Shown: piece after piece, positions 18,721 to 26,847 of the stretch
How positions within the stretch are numbered: the first letter of the stretch is position 1
Layout of the letters: each line of letters opens with the position of its first letter
From: Cryomorpha sp963741985
GTDB lineage: Bacteria; Bacteroidota; Bacteroidia; Flavobacteriales_D; Cryomorphaceae
Reading direction: 5' to 3'
Length of the DNA stretch: 64,000 bases
Assembly: GCA_963741985.1 (NCBI GenBank)
Contig: CAVUKD010000001.1
Span: 620,001-684,000 of the forward strand
The notes under the pieces: model-generated
Told to the model about the DNA's origin: nothing
Seen by the model: the letters and a program-made list of their open reading frames with translations, nothing else
Databases searched by the model: none
Made by a program: the position numbers and the translations under genes

Positions 18721-19293
18721 TTATTTGTACTCATACGTAAATTCTTTAACAATTAATTGAATTCCCCATCCATTACTGATCTTTACCCACGCATAAAGTT
18801 GTTCATCATTTACCAAGTGACGTACGATTAAAAATTTATCATTCTTGTTCAACCAAGGACCACTATAAGATGACTCTCCAGGAGGTGGAAGAGCCTGAAA
18901 GTTATAAGAAACCAATGTACAACTATTCATAGACCAGTCTGCAGAATCTGAAATCATCACTATCATGCTATCTGCGCACAAGGCCAAATCATTACTTGCT
19001 GGTGAATTATCATAGGCTGCAATCTCAAAAACGCCTTTAGATTGGACCAACATTTCCTCTAAGGTGAAATTATTTGAGGCGTATCCATATGATGTAAACA
19101 CTATATCCGATATACCATCTTGATTTATGTCCAGTTGATAATCAGATATGGGATAATTCAGGACAAAATCAGGAATAATATCAATCGTTTTTTTCTGAAT
19201 AATCGATTCAGGCACCAATGGTGAATCCTCGGAATTTTCTTTTTTACACCCTAACAGGAGCAATACAAGAAGTATGATTGACAATTTTTTCAT
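18721..19293 (-). CDS. Predicted lipoprotein of unknown function
   Basis: A 190-residue protein with a type II signal peptide (MKKLSIILLVLLLLGCKK; lipobox LLGC, Cys 16). The mature part has a short FG-GAP/EF-hand-like stretch (DYQLDINQDGISDIVFTSYG, about residues 54-72), suggesting calcium binding, and an aromatic-rich C-terminal half. No family recognised. It converges with the PorP/SprF gene. Confidence 0.65.
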   Translation of the reverse strand: MKKLSIILLVLLLLGCKKENSEDSPLVPESIIQKKTIDIIPDFVLNYPISDYQLDINQDGISDIVFTSYGYASNNFTLEEMLVQSKGVFEIAAYDNSPASNDLALCADSMIVMISDSADWSMNSCTLVSYNFQALPPPGESSYSGPWLNKNDKFLIVRHLVNDEQLYAWVKISNGWGIQLIVKEFTYEYK

Positions 19294-19512
19294 TTTACTT
19301 GACCATCTGTTGAACGATTAAACGTATGTATTTCTCTTGAGAATTACAACCCTATTTTTACCAAAAGTTGTATCGGTACATAGATCTCATGCACTGAAAT
19401 TGAAATTGAAACCCTATAATTCGAATGCCAGTTAACGATTAACAGCTATGCTAAATCCCGTGGATTTCATTTACCAAATGATACCCCTAACCCATTAATC
19501 AGAAAACCACAT

Positions 19513-20106
19513 CTACTTCAATATATTAAAATTGAACACCAATTTCTTTGAGTAAATCAAGGTGCGCCAGTCGATGAAAAAAAGACAAAAAATCAGCGTT
19601 AAGCTCAACACAAGGCTCGTGATAGACTGCCAGGAAAATGCGTTGTCGATCATACTTTGGGTATTTTCAGATGCATATTTTCCGGCATTCAAGATGATAG
19701 AATCCGTTGTGAACTTTCCTATGATGAATGCCGGCATAATATAAATCGGCTTTATTTTTGAAATGCCGGCGCCTAAAAAAAGCGGTGTGGTGGGAAGTGG
19801 CAACAAAGAATAGGCAAGAACTATCAAAATACCTTTCCACTTGTTGTCTTTCATTTTATCACCAAGAAGCTGAATGTCTTCATTCTTCGAAACCTTAAGA
19901 TATTTTTTCGACAATATGGGCGCATACAGGAGAACAAGATATCTGCCCAGCACTGAGCCGGCCACTCCTACCACAACTACCGCCCACACATTCAAATCAA
20001 AAACGATCTGTAAGAAGACCATTACGGTAAATGCCGGTGGGAAAGGAATTGGAACTATATCACATATTAGCGCACCAATGAATACTAAGATATATTGCCA
20101 CCACAT
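19513..20106 (-). CDS. VTT-domain (DedA/SNARE-associated-like) membrane protein
   Basis: A 197-residue protein with about five hydrophobic segments. The first half has the re-entrant-type DIVPIPFPPAFTVMV and GVAGSVLGRYLVLLYAP; the second has YSLLPLPTTPLFLGAG, the Pro-rich hairpin seen in the VTT/DedA superfamily. These are membrane proteins linked to lipid scrambling or proton-dependent homeostasis; the role of this member is unknown. It stands alone. Confidence 0.7.
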   Translation of the reverse strand: MWWQYILVFIGALICDIVPIPFPPAFTVMVFLQIVFDLNVWAVVVVGVAGSVLGRYLVLLYAPILSKKYLKVSKNEDIQLLGDKMKDNKWKGILIVLAYSLLPLPTTPLFLGAGISKIKPIYIMPAFIIGKFTTDSIILNAGKYASENTQSMIDNAFSWQSITSLVLSLTLIFCLFFIDWRTLIYSKKLVFNFNILK

Positions 20107-20209
20107 TCTATTGGGGTTTTGCTTTTACTGAAAAGGATTATGTATCGAAGATTGCTCAAGTTTTTTTCTAAACTAAGTTTCAAAATACTGGCGACACCGT
20201 TTTGGCGAA

Positions 20210-21886
20210 TTACTTTCTCTTTCGAACATCGACTAAATAGTAAATGGATTTCTCTGTCAGAAAAGTGATGGGAACTGCATCGGCTACCTTCTGAGATTGA
20301 TAATCTGTGGTGGGAACTAAAGTGAATTCTTCATCTCCTTGCTCTATGTAAACTGGCCCGTCAGGATAAAATGGAATTTCTTCCTTCCATTTGTAATAGA
20401 GCTTATCTGCTTCTTTGTCTGCAAAAACTTCCAAAACAGGCGGTTCGACCTTATTCAGGTACCAATCAAATAAGGAAGAGTAGTTATTTCCTAATAAGGT
20501 ATTGAACTTCTCTATAAGCGCCTCGGTAGATATATTTTGTTTGGCAAAGTCTTTTTGTATAATGAATAGACTCTTAAAAAAGAGGCTATCATCATTTACC
20601 ACTTTTCTGAGTGAGTGCATCAATAGGGCACCCTTGTTGTAAATATCTTGATCGGCTGGATTAACCCAACTGTTGTATAAAACGTCACATTCTTTGCGCA
20701 CCGGAATGGTGTTCATTGAAAAATAACGTGCGTAGTTCATCCTTTTATCATACGCCTCCGACCCGTAGATTTTTTCTAATACCAAAGCTTCAGAATAAGT
20801 CGCCATGCCTTCGTGTATCCAGATATCACAATAGTCTTCTCCGGTGATGCTGTTGCCCCACCACTCATGCGAAAATTCATGGATAAGCGTGGTGTTATAG
20901 TCTTTCCAATCGTAGGTGTAATCTGACCCAATCGCTATACAGGATTGGTGCTCCATGGCTGAAAAAGTGGACTCAACGAATTTGCAGCCATCTTTCCAAA
21001 ATGGATATGGGCCATATAGTTTTTCTAACTCTCGTAAAATGATTGGGGTTTGATTAAAGAAAGTACTTGCGGTGTCCTGATTGTAATCCAACACTTGAAA
21101 AGTCAATTCTCTTTCGACGCCGCTGATATCCGTGTAGGGCTTAGTAAACTTTACGAAATTGCCCACATTAAAGGATAAACTGTAGGTATTTATTGGATTG
21201 GTTATTTCATGTTTGTAGGTTATCGTATTTGCTTGCGCATTGTTTTCGACTCCAATTAGTTGGCCATTTGAAACTACTTTTAAGTCGGACGGAACGGTAA
21301 CCGTAATCGTTGATGAGTCTGACTCAGCGCGCAATAACGTATTGCAGGGCATAATAAACTGCGGACCTATACCTTCGGTTTGAGAAGATATCCACGTTCT
21401 GCCCTCGTTGTCTTTTTTCCATTGTATGGGGCCTTCACCTCCTACATTTGCCGGTTTTCCTTCATACGTGAGGCTGAGTATTTGTCGGGTGTGGGGGGAT
21501 ACATTTTCATCAAACTTCAAGTACAAAAGATCGTGCTTTCTCTCAATTTTAGGACTTCCTTCTGAACACGTATAAGACAGAATCTTCATCTTTTTTTGAA
21601 GATCGAAGAGGAAAGTATTTTGTGGGGAATTGTTGGTAAAAGTTATATCCATTTTACCTGAGATACGCCTATTATCGGGAAAAACCTCTATTGCCCAATC
21701 GTATCGGTTCACCTTATAATCTCTGGCAGGGTTGGAATTATCTCCGGCAATTCTTTCTGTTTTACTAAAATTCTTAAAGCCCTTCTTGTTTAAGGCATAT
21801 CCAATAAAAGGTTTATAATAGCATGAATTTAGCAATAGCGCAAGAATGCCGAATAGCGCTAATGTTTTGTGTGTTTTTTGTCTCAA
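20210..21886 (-). CDS. M1 family aminopeptidase-like metallopeptidase, lipoprotein
   Basis: A 558-residue protein. The N-terminus is a lipoprotein signal (LFGILALLLNSC, Cys about 22). Residues about 55-260 are the M1 beta-saddle domain. The zinc site is intact: H336-EFS-H340-EWWGN and Glu359 in IHEGMATYSEA (HExxH-x18-E). The substrate-recognition motif usually GxMEN is SAMEH here. A helical segment and a C-terminal beta domain follow. By family it trims N-terminal residues from peptides, here probably in the periplasm or at the outer membrane. It stands alone between the VTT gene and a cluster of decayed genes. Confidence 0.88.
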   Translation of the reverse strand: MRQKTHKTLALFGILALLLNSCYYKPFIGYALNKKGFKNFSKTERIAGDNSNPARDYKVNRYDWAIEVFPDNRRISGKMDITFTNNSPQNTFLFDLQKKMKILSYTCSEGSPKIERKHDLLYLKFDENVSPHTRQILSLTYEGKPANVGGEGPIQWKKDNEGRTWISSQTEGIGPQFIMPCNTLLRAESDSSTITVTVPSDLKVVSNGQLIGVENNAQANTITYKHEITNPINTYSLSFNVGNFVKFTKPYTDISGVERELTFQVLDYNQDTASTFFNQTPIILRELEKLYGPYPFWKDGCKFVESTFSAMEHQSCIAIGSDYTYDWKDYNTTLIHEFSHEWWGNSITGEDYCDIWIHEGMATYSEALVLEKIYGSEAYDKRMNYARYFSMNTIPVRKECDVLYNSWVNPADQDIYNKGALLMHSLRKVVNDDSLFFKSLFIIQKDFAKQNISTEALIEKFNTLLGNNYSSLFDWYLNKVEPPVLEVFADKEADKLYYKWKEEIPFYPDGPVYIEQGDEEFTLVPTTDYQSQKVADAVPITFLTEKSIYYLVDVRKRK

Positions 21887-22090
21887 ACCGATAAAACTAT
21901 CAAAGCTTTACAAGGAGCTTTTCGTTTATAAAGTATATAGGTAAATCTCAGAAGTGCTGATATCTTCGACAAGATATATATTCCTTATGAATAGTATAAC
22001 GATCAGCGCATGAAATCCATTAAGGATTTTGGGTTTGAAAGTTCATGGTTTAAGGCGTATCCCTCAGAAAGAGGTTGTTGTGAATGGAAG

Positions 22091-22415
22091 CTAATCTAAA
22101 AGCGTTTTCTTGAGCAATTCAATTTGACCCAGATGGTAATAGCAGTGCTCAATCATTCCGTCGATATTTCGCTGATAGGTTCCATATCTTTCATCCACGA
22201 AGCCTTGGTTTAATTATTCTTCGGTCATTTTTTCTATAAACCCTGCAAGTTTATCGGTGTCTTCCCAAATTTTATTTAGAAACGCTTTCCATTCATTTTG
22301 GGATTCAATCGGGGAAAATCAAAGCTATACTTATCTCTTCTTCAAGTCTTCCATTGATAAACACATTACTTATACCGCAGATATAGCGGTTTGCTAATTG
22401 AACCGTTTTTTTCAT
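22091..22415 (-). pseudogene. Decayed DinB-like (DUF1572-type) gene
   Basis: From ATG 22415 the frame reads MKKTVQLANRY, then GISNVFINGRLEEE, and hits a stop after ALIFPD. The reading continues in another frame as PIESQNEWKAFLNKIWED, EKMTEE-stop-LNQGFVDERYG, IDGMIEHCYYHLGQIELLKK. These pieces follow, in order, the pattern of about 150-residue DinB-superfamily proteins. About 45 residues are missing between LANRY and GISNVF, and there is one frameshift and one in-frame TAA. Family members are four-helix thiol- or metal-dependent transferases. With three lesions, this copy cannot give a normal product. Confidence 0.8.
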
Positions 22416-22526
22416 TTATTCGGAGATTATTGGGTGTGTGATACCAAGTTACAATCTTGTGCAAGCGCTTCCGTAAAGACCTAAGCTGGCAAGACGTTCA
22501 TTTTTAGAATTAATTCCCTGTGGCAC

Positions 22527-22943
22527 TCATATTACCATTAAGTAACCACTGACCAATAATAAAAAAGCAATTGAAAGGAAAAAGAGATTGGTATCAACAT
22601 TTTTAAAAACGGGAGGGACACCATTCGGGTCAGCAAGCTTGCCTGCATAAATTTTTCTGACGCCAACGTTGAGAAAAAATCCACCTAAAACAATACATCC
22701 GATTAGAAATGCTAAATCGGTCGAAAATCCGGGATGGTCTTTCCGAAACCATAATAAGTACAGACTTAGTATTCCCAAGCAGAATGTTATAATCACTTGC
22801 CAAACAATATGAAACGTGGCATGGCCTGTCTAGGATGGGTTGGTTGCATGGGTAGCATTAAAATCCACGAAAGGAGGTATTAACCCGTATATTACCGTGG
22901 CCACTGTGATCAGAATTTTACCAATAAGTTGTAGCGTCGTCAT
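22527..22943 (-). pseudogene. Small four-TM membrane protein gene with premature TAG
   Basis: Read from ATG 22943 this is a 138-residue frame with one in-frame TAG at codon 38 (22830-22832). Before the stop: MTTLQLIGKILITVATVIYG and FVDFNATHATNPS; after it, in the same frame, TGHATFHIVWQVIITFCLGI and three more membrane segments ending LLLVSGYLMVI. The pattern N-x-T-H, then W, then HAxFH is typical (from memory) of DUF6640-like membrane proteins, so TAG most likely replaced a Trp codon TGG. The part after the stop has no good new start (an ATT-ATA region), so the gene is probably dead unless TAG is read through. Confidence 0.75.
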
Positions 22944-23027
22944 CGTTAATAATTTTAGTTTGAAAATCTTTTCGAATCTCAATCAAAATTATAGCGTCTC
23001 AAGACAAAATTCATTCACCTACGTTAA

Positions 23028-23626
23028 CTAATTCTCTTTTGAGAAGATTTTTTTTATTCTGCTTAACGACTGTGGCTTAATTCCGAAATAGGAAGCGATA
23101 TAATGCTGTGGAATACGCTGAATAACTTCGGGGGCATATTACAGTAAAGAAAGATAATTTTCTTCTGCTGTTTTCGTTTGCGCATCCACAAGCTTTTGAG
23201 CCGACAAGTCAAAGCACTTTCGCATGTGAGAGAGATACCACTTTGTAAAGGCAGGAATATTTCCCAAAGCGGCTCCCATTTTAAGCTTTCACAGCGTAAG
23301 AGAATTGTATTTTCCAGCGCCTGCACGCTGAATTTTGCAAATTTGGGAAAATCAAAATTCTCTTTCTCACCTGTCCACCAATTCGGCAAGGAAAATTGCA
23401 CCGTAGTTTCATGTCCTTTTTGATCCGTATGAAAGGTTCTGAGGCAACCTGAACAAACAAAGGCGAGGTATTGCCTGTGTTGTCCTTGTTTCAAAAAAAA
23501 AAAAACATTCTTTTTTAGTGTAACCTCCTCAAAATTGGGAATTAGATGTTTTAAATCATCGCTATTTAGAAAATTGGATTCTAAAAAATATTGCTGCAGT
23601 ATCTGGAGATTCTGTAGTTAATCCAT
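23028..23626 (-). pseudogene. Decayed Crp/Fnr-family transcription regulator
   Basis: Pieces of a complete Crp/Fnr-type protein in order: LQQYFLESNFLNSDDLKHL, then LKQGQHRQYLAFVCSGCLR, TDQKGHETTVQFSLPNWWTG (cyclic-nucleotide-binding-fold domain), a frameshift near 23262-23278, ALGNIPAFTKWYLSHMRK, an in-frame TAA at 23139-23141, then IQRIPQHYIASYFGIKPQSL and SRIKK (helix-turn-helix). Codon 3 after the only upstream ATG (23626) is also TAA. A run of 13 A on the plus strand (23493-23505) keeps frame. It faces away from the sulfur operon, and a palindrome of FNR/CRP type lies 67 bp from its start, so it was probably the local regulator. Confidence 0.8.
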
Positions 23627-23692
23627 CCCCGTTTTTCATCGCAAAATTCAACTTTCCATCAAGCGTTGTTAATAACGGTTCAAAGCCCTACT

Positions 23693-23706
23693 CATGATAA
23701 ATATCA
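23693..23706. promoter_or_regulatory. FNR/CRP-type operator palindrome
   Basis: ATGAT-AAAT-ATCAT is a perfect 5+4+5 inverted repeat that fits the TTGAT-N4-ATCAA pattern of FNR-type sites (4 of 5 bases per half). Its centre is about 41 nt before the transcript start expected from the -7 box at 23729-23736, the class II activator position. Confidence 0.6.
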
Positions 23707-23728
23707 TATGATAACCTTTAAGGATCAG

Positions 23729-23736
23729 TAAATTTG
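23729..23736 (+). promoter_or_regulatory. -7 promoter element (TAAATTTG) of the sulfur operon
   Basis: A perfect TAnnTTTG box with no TTTG at -33; the FNR/CRP-type palindrome takes that place, as expected for an activator-dependent promoter. It gives a leader of about 140 nt before the SQR-like gene. Confidence 0.6.
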
Positions 23737-23764
23737 AAGTACCAAATGAACATATCAAGGAACG

Positions 23765-23860
23765 ATGGAAGTGAATAGAGGCGGAAGCGAGATGAACGCT
23801 ATACAGCGTTGGAAGAGTGAGGAATTAAAAAATGTTGTTAGCAAGAAAAATAGAATCTAA
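23765..23860 (+). CDS. Possible 31-codon leader ORF of the sulfur operon
   Basis: An ATG at 23765 opens a 31-codon frame ending at 23860 (MEVNRGGSEMNAIQRW, ending VVSKKNRI), 23 nt before the SQR-like start. It contains a perfect hairpin AACGCT-ATAC-AGCGTT (23795-23810). It could be a leader peptide, a remnant, or chance; there is no homology I recognise. Confidence 0.2.
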   Translation: MEVNRGGSEMNAIQRWKSEELKNVVSKKNRI

Positions 23861-23883
23861 TATTCATTTAAGCACGATACATC

Positions 23884-25134
23884 ATGAAAGATTTACTAAT
23901 ATTAGGTGCAGGGACAGCAGGAACAATGATGTCCAATCATTTAAGAAAAGCACTGCCGAAGAATACATGGAATATCACCATCGTTGACAATGCCGAAAAC
24001 CATTACTACCAACCAGGGTTTTTGTTCATGCCTTTTGATATTTACAAACCGAGTCAGCTTAAAAAAACGGTGGCTGAGTTTATCCCCGAAGGGGTAAAAC
24101 TTATTCACGAAAAGATAGATAAAATAGATAAAGACAATGATAAAGTGCTGTTGCAAAATGGCAGGGCTATAGCATATGAAATTTTGATTATAGCTACAGG
24201 ATGTGACACTGCGCCTCAAGAAATAGACGGAATGCTGGGCGATGATTGGTATAAATCTATTTTTGACTTCTACACCTTTGAGGGATCTATAAGTTTGCGC
24301 GATAAACTTAAAACCTGGGAAGGCGGTAAATTGGTTGTGCATATCTGCGAAATGCCCATAAAGTGTCCAGTTGCTCCCTTGGAATTCGCTTTTCTAAGCG
24401 ATGCCTTCTTTACCAATAAAGGAATGAGGGACAAAGTAGATATAACCTATGTCACCCCGATGTCAGGAGCATTTACCAAACCGGTTTGCACCAAAGAGCT
24501 GGGGTATCTGCTCGATCGAAAAAACATCAAAATTGTTCCCGATTTTAATATTGAAAAAGTAGATGCCGAAAACCACAAAATTATCGGCTATGGCGGCGAG
24601 GAAGTTGAATACGACCTCTTGGTAACTGTACCTACCAATATGGGCAATGACGCGATCGCACGTTCCGGGTTTGGTGACGAGCTCAACTATGTTCCCACCG
24701 ATAAGGCCACGCTGCAATCAAAGGTTAAAGACAATATTTTCGTGATTGGTGATGCTACCAACGTACCAACTTCAAAAGCGGGTTCTGTAGCCCATTTTGA
24801 AGCAGATATCCTTACCAAAAATATTCAGTTGTATATAGCCGGTAAACCACTGAAAGCATCCTTCGACGGACATGCCAATTGCTTTATAGAAACCGGACAT
24901 GAAAAAGCCTTGCTCATCGATTTTAATTACTTGCAGGAACCCGTCAAAGGGACTTTTCCTATTCCGGGACTCGGGCCTTTGAAGCTGTTGGAAGAAACGC
25001 GCCTGAATCACATGGGAAAATTAGCTTTCAAGTGGGTGTATTGGAATATGCTTTTAAAAGGCAGACCTATTCCATTTGTTCCCAGTAACATGAAACTTGC
25101 AGGAAAAGAGATTAAAGAAGAAGTATACTCGTAA
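23884..25134 (+). CDS. Sulfide:quinone oxidoreductase-like FAD flavoprotein
   Basis: A 416-residue protein with two dinucleotide-binding motifs: LILGAGTAGTMMSN (res 5-18) and, for FAD, FVIGDATNVPTSKAGSVAHF (res 286-305). The SQR-family YQPGFLFMPF is at 42-51. Cys at 107, 155, 161, 202 and 333; the pair in CEMPIKCP (155, 161) is near where SQR enzymes carry a redox Cys. The C-terminal hydrophobic/amphipathic part (LAFKWVYWNMLLKG) fits membrane association. By family it oxidises sulfide or a protein-bound persulfide and reduces quinone. It leads an operon with TusE-like and DsrE2-like genes (30 and 47 bp gaps), so it may pass sulfur to those carriers. The exact SQR type is not assigned. Confidence 0.8.
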   Translation: MKDLLILGAGTAGTMMSNHLRKALPKNTWNITIVDNAENHYYQPGFLFMPFDIYKPSQLKKTVAEFIPEGVKLIHEKIDKIDKDNDKVLLQNGRAIAYEILIIATGCDTAPQEIDGMLGDDWYKSIFDFYTFEGSISLRDKLKTWEGGKLVVHICEMPIKCPVAPLEFAFLSDAFFTNKGMRDKVDITYVTPMSGAFTKPVCTKELGYLLDRKNIKIVPDFNIEKVDAENHKIIGYGGEEVEYDLLVTVPTNMGNDAIARSGFGDELNYVPTDKATLQSKVKDNIFVIGDATNVPTSKAGSVAHFEADILTKNIQLYIAGKPLKASFDGHANCFIETGHEKALLIDFNYLQEPVKGTFPIPGLGPLKLLEETRLNHMGKLAFKWVYWNMLLKGRPIPFVPSNMKLAGKEIKEEVYS

Positions 25135-25164
25135 ATCAAAAATGAAATTAAAAATTAAGAAATC

Positions 25165-25476
25165 ATGAGCGAAAAAACAATAGCTGGTTACGTCGTGGAG
25201 TGCAATGACCAAGGGTATCTTACCGATCCAAATCAATGGAACAAAGAAATAGGGCTTGAAATAGCTAAGGCGGAAGAAATCAATATGACCGATAAGCATT
25301 GGGAGGTAATCGATTATCTGCGTGATCAAGTCAAACAAGAAGTGCCCCTCACCATACGTAAAGTTGGCAAAAGTGGGGTCGTTGACATCAAGGAGTTTTA
25401 CCAATTATTTCCAAAAGGCCCTTTAAAAATAGCGAGTAAGATAGCCGGTATTCCTAAACCGGTAAGCTGTATTTAA
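25165..25476 (+). CDS. TusE/DsrC-family sulfur carrier protein
   Basis: A 103-residue protein with the DsrC/TusE fold signatures: IAGYVVECNDQGYLTD, DKHWEVIDYLRD, FPKGPLKIASKIAGIPKPV and the C-terminal swinging arm ending SCI. The penultimate Cys102 (CysA), which carries the persulfide, is present. The second Cys of true DsrC (11 residues earlier) is Ser91 here. That makes it TusE-like: able to carry sulfur but not to form the DsrC intramolecular disulfide or trisulfide. It lies between an SQR-like flavoprotein and DsrE2. Confidence 0.88.
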   Translation: MSEKTIAGYVVECNDQGYLTDPNQWNKEIGLEIAKAEEINMTDKHWEVIDYLRDQVKQEVPLTIRKVGKSGVVDIKEFYQLFPKGPLKIASKIAGIPKPVSCI

Positions 25477-25523
25477 CCAGAAAGGTGTGCTAAATAAAAG
25501 GAACGAACAAATAAAAAGACAAA

Positions 25524-26009
25524 ATGGAAAATTCTGATAATAAGCCAGTTAAAAAAATGATGCTTATACTATCCAAGGCGAGTATAGAAAATGTGTATGC
25601 ATGTTTCATTTTAGCCAATGGTGCGCGCATGGAAGGAATTGATTCAGAAATATTTTTCACCTTCTTTGGGCTGGAAGCCGTTCAGAAAAAGAAATTGAAA
25701 CACCTGCACGTGGCAACGGTAGGCAATCCGGCCATGCACATGCCTACCATGTTAGGCGGCTTGCCCGGTATGGAAGCCCTCGCGACCAAAATGATGAAGT
25801 CGGAAATGGAAAGGCTGGACATTCCACCTGTAGATGAGTTTTTGGAAATTCTCTCTGCCTCCGGAACAAAATTGTGGGGGTGTAAGCTGGCCATGGATAT
25901 GTTTAAGCTAAAAGAAGAAGATGTTATTGACGACCTTGATGGCATATTAACCGTGGGCGGATTTTACGAAAGGGCGAAAGGAGAAGGCACCCATCTTCTG
26001 TTTATTTGA
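25524..26009 (+). CDS. DsrE/DsrF-like (DsrE2-type) sulfurtransferase
   Basis: A 161-residue protein with the DsrE alpha/beta fold: KKMMLILSKASIENVYACFI (res 10-29), EIFFTFFGLEAV, MPTMLGGLPGMEALATKMM, and the conserved active Cys120 in GTKLWGCKLAMDMF. The LWGCxLAMDMF context is the DsrE2-type signature. By family it takes sulfane sulfur on this Cys and hands it to TusA or TusE/DsrC proteins. Some DsrE2 proteins are membrane-bound; this one has only moderate hydrophobic stretches. It is the last gene of the operon, followed by a perfect terminator at 26038. Confidence 0.87.
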   Translation: MENSDNKPVKKMMLILSKASIENVYACFILANGARMEGIDSEIFFTFFGLEAVQKKKLKHLHVATVGNPAMHMPTMLGGLPGMEALATKMMKSEMERLDIPPVDEFLEILSASGTKLWGCKLAMDMFKLKEEDVIDDLDGILTVGGFYERAKGEGTHLLFI

Positions 26010-26037
26010 GACAGAGAATACAAACTTGGTTGTTGGA

Positions 26038-26067
26038 ATGGGAGGTGCGTCACCTCCCATTTTTTTT
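26038..26067 (+). terminator. Rho-independent terminator of the sulfur operon
   Basis: A perfect 10-bp stem ATGGGAGGTG / CACCTCCCAT with a CGT loop, followed by a run of T to 26067. It closes the SQR-TusE-DsrE2 operon 28 bp after the last stop codon. Confidence 0.93.
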
Positions 26068-26847
26068 GCCAAAAATAAACTTAAACCCTACACTCCGAAG
26101 TGTGTGGGCAGTTTTCAATTTCCTTCTCCTAATTTTTACCCCATTTTTACATACCGTACTTCAGGTTTATTTGAAAAGTTTCAGTCGAACCTTATCAGAT
26201 AGCCGCATACATTCTCAGGACTTATAGAAAGCAGTGGGATGAAAAGGATGTTTCGGCGCTTCTGAAAAGCGTCAGAATATCCATAAAAAAAATCATCATT
26301 TTGATTGCTTTCGTAAGCACATTAAAGACTTGTAGCGAACAAATTGAAACGAAGAAAAAGCTATCAGGAATGAAAGCCAATAAGTAAAAACTTATAGGTG
26401 GAGGTTGCGATACTTGAGCACTCATGAATGTCGAAAGGCCCAAATGAGCGATAACCAAAGAACGTAAAATGAATTTTATCTAGCGTTATAACCTCTTTAA
26501 AAGTGGAACAAGATATTAATTTCTCAGTTCTACTATATCGGCAAGAATTTCATACAGAATTTTAAGTAGAACGACCTCAGACCATTTCCAAACCAAAGGT
26601 ATTAACCCTTTCTCTGCAGAAGGCCAATTGCACCAGTAAGACAATTACTCCAAGCGGTGCGTATGCTGGAAGTCCAAAATCAATAAAATATCTGGGTTTC
26701 GGACAGCAGGCTCAATGAGGATGGTTTGATCGGGCACATGTACCGTTTTGGCTGCAATGAAAGGGGCAATGTGCAAAGCAAAGAATGGAGAACTTAAATC
26801 GAAGAACTTAAAAAATATTTCTCTCAATAATTCGTACTTTTGCAAAA
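26068..26847. other. Long intergenic region with no convincing gene
   Basis: About 780 bp. Open frames on the minus strand (26222-26458 and 26645-26845) and a plus-strand stretch near 26190-26385 (YILRTYRKQWDEKDVSALLK) do not resemble any family I know and have no promoter. This may be decayed sequence like that at 22-23.6 kb, but no ancestor is recognisable. A perfect -7 box lies at its right end (26835). Confidence 0.4.
26835..26842 (+). promoter_or_regulatory. -7 promoter element (TACTTTTG)
   Basis: A perfect TAnnTTTG box 5 nt before the ATG at 26848, giving a practically leaderless message. No clear -33 box. It supports the reality of the unrecognised gene that follows. Confidence 0.55.

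Noticed and set aside
23493..23505. Run of 13 A in the Crp/Fnr gene as a frameshift
   Set aside because: Counting the codons (GTT TTT TTT TTT TTG) shows the frame is kept through the run; the real lesions are at about 23270, 23139 and codon 3.
26222..26458. 78-codon minus-strand hydrophobic frame
   Set aside because: No start signals or homology; hydrophobicity comes from AT-rich antisense sequence.
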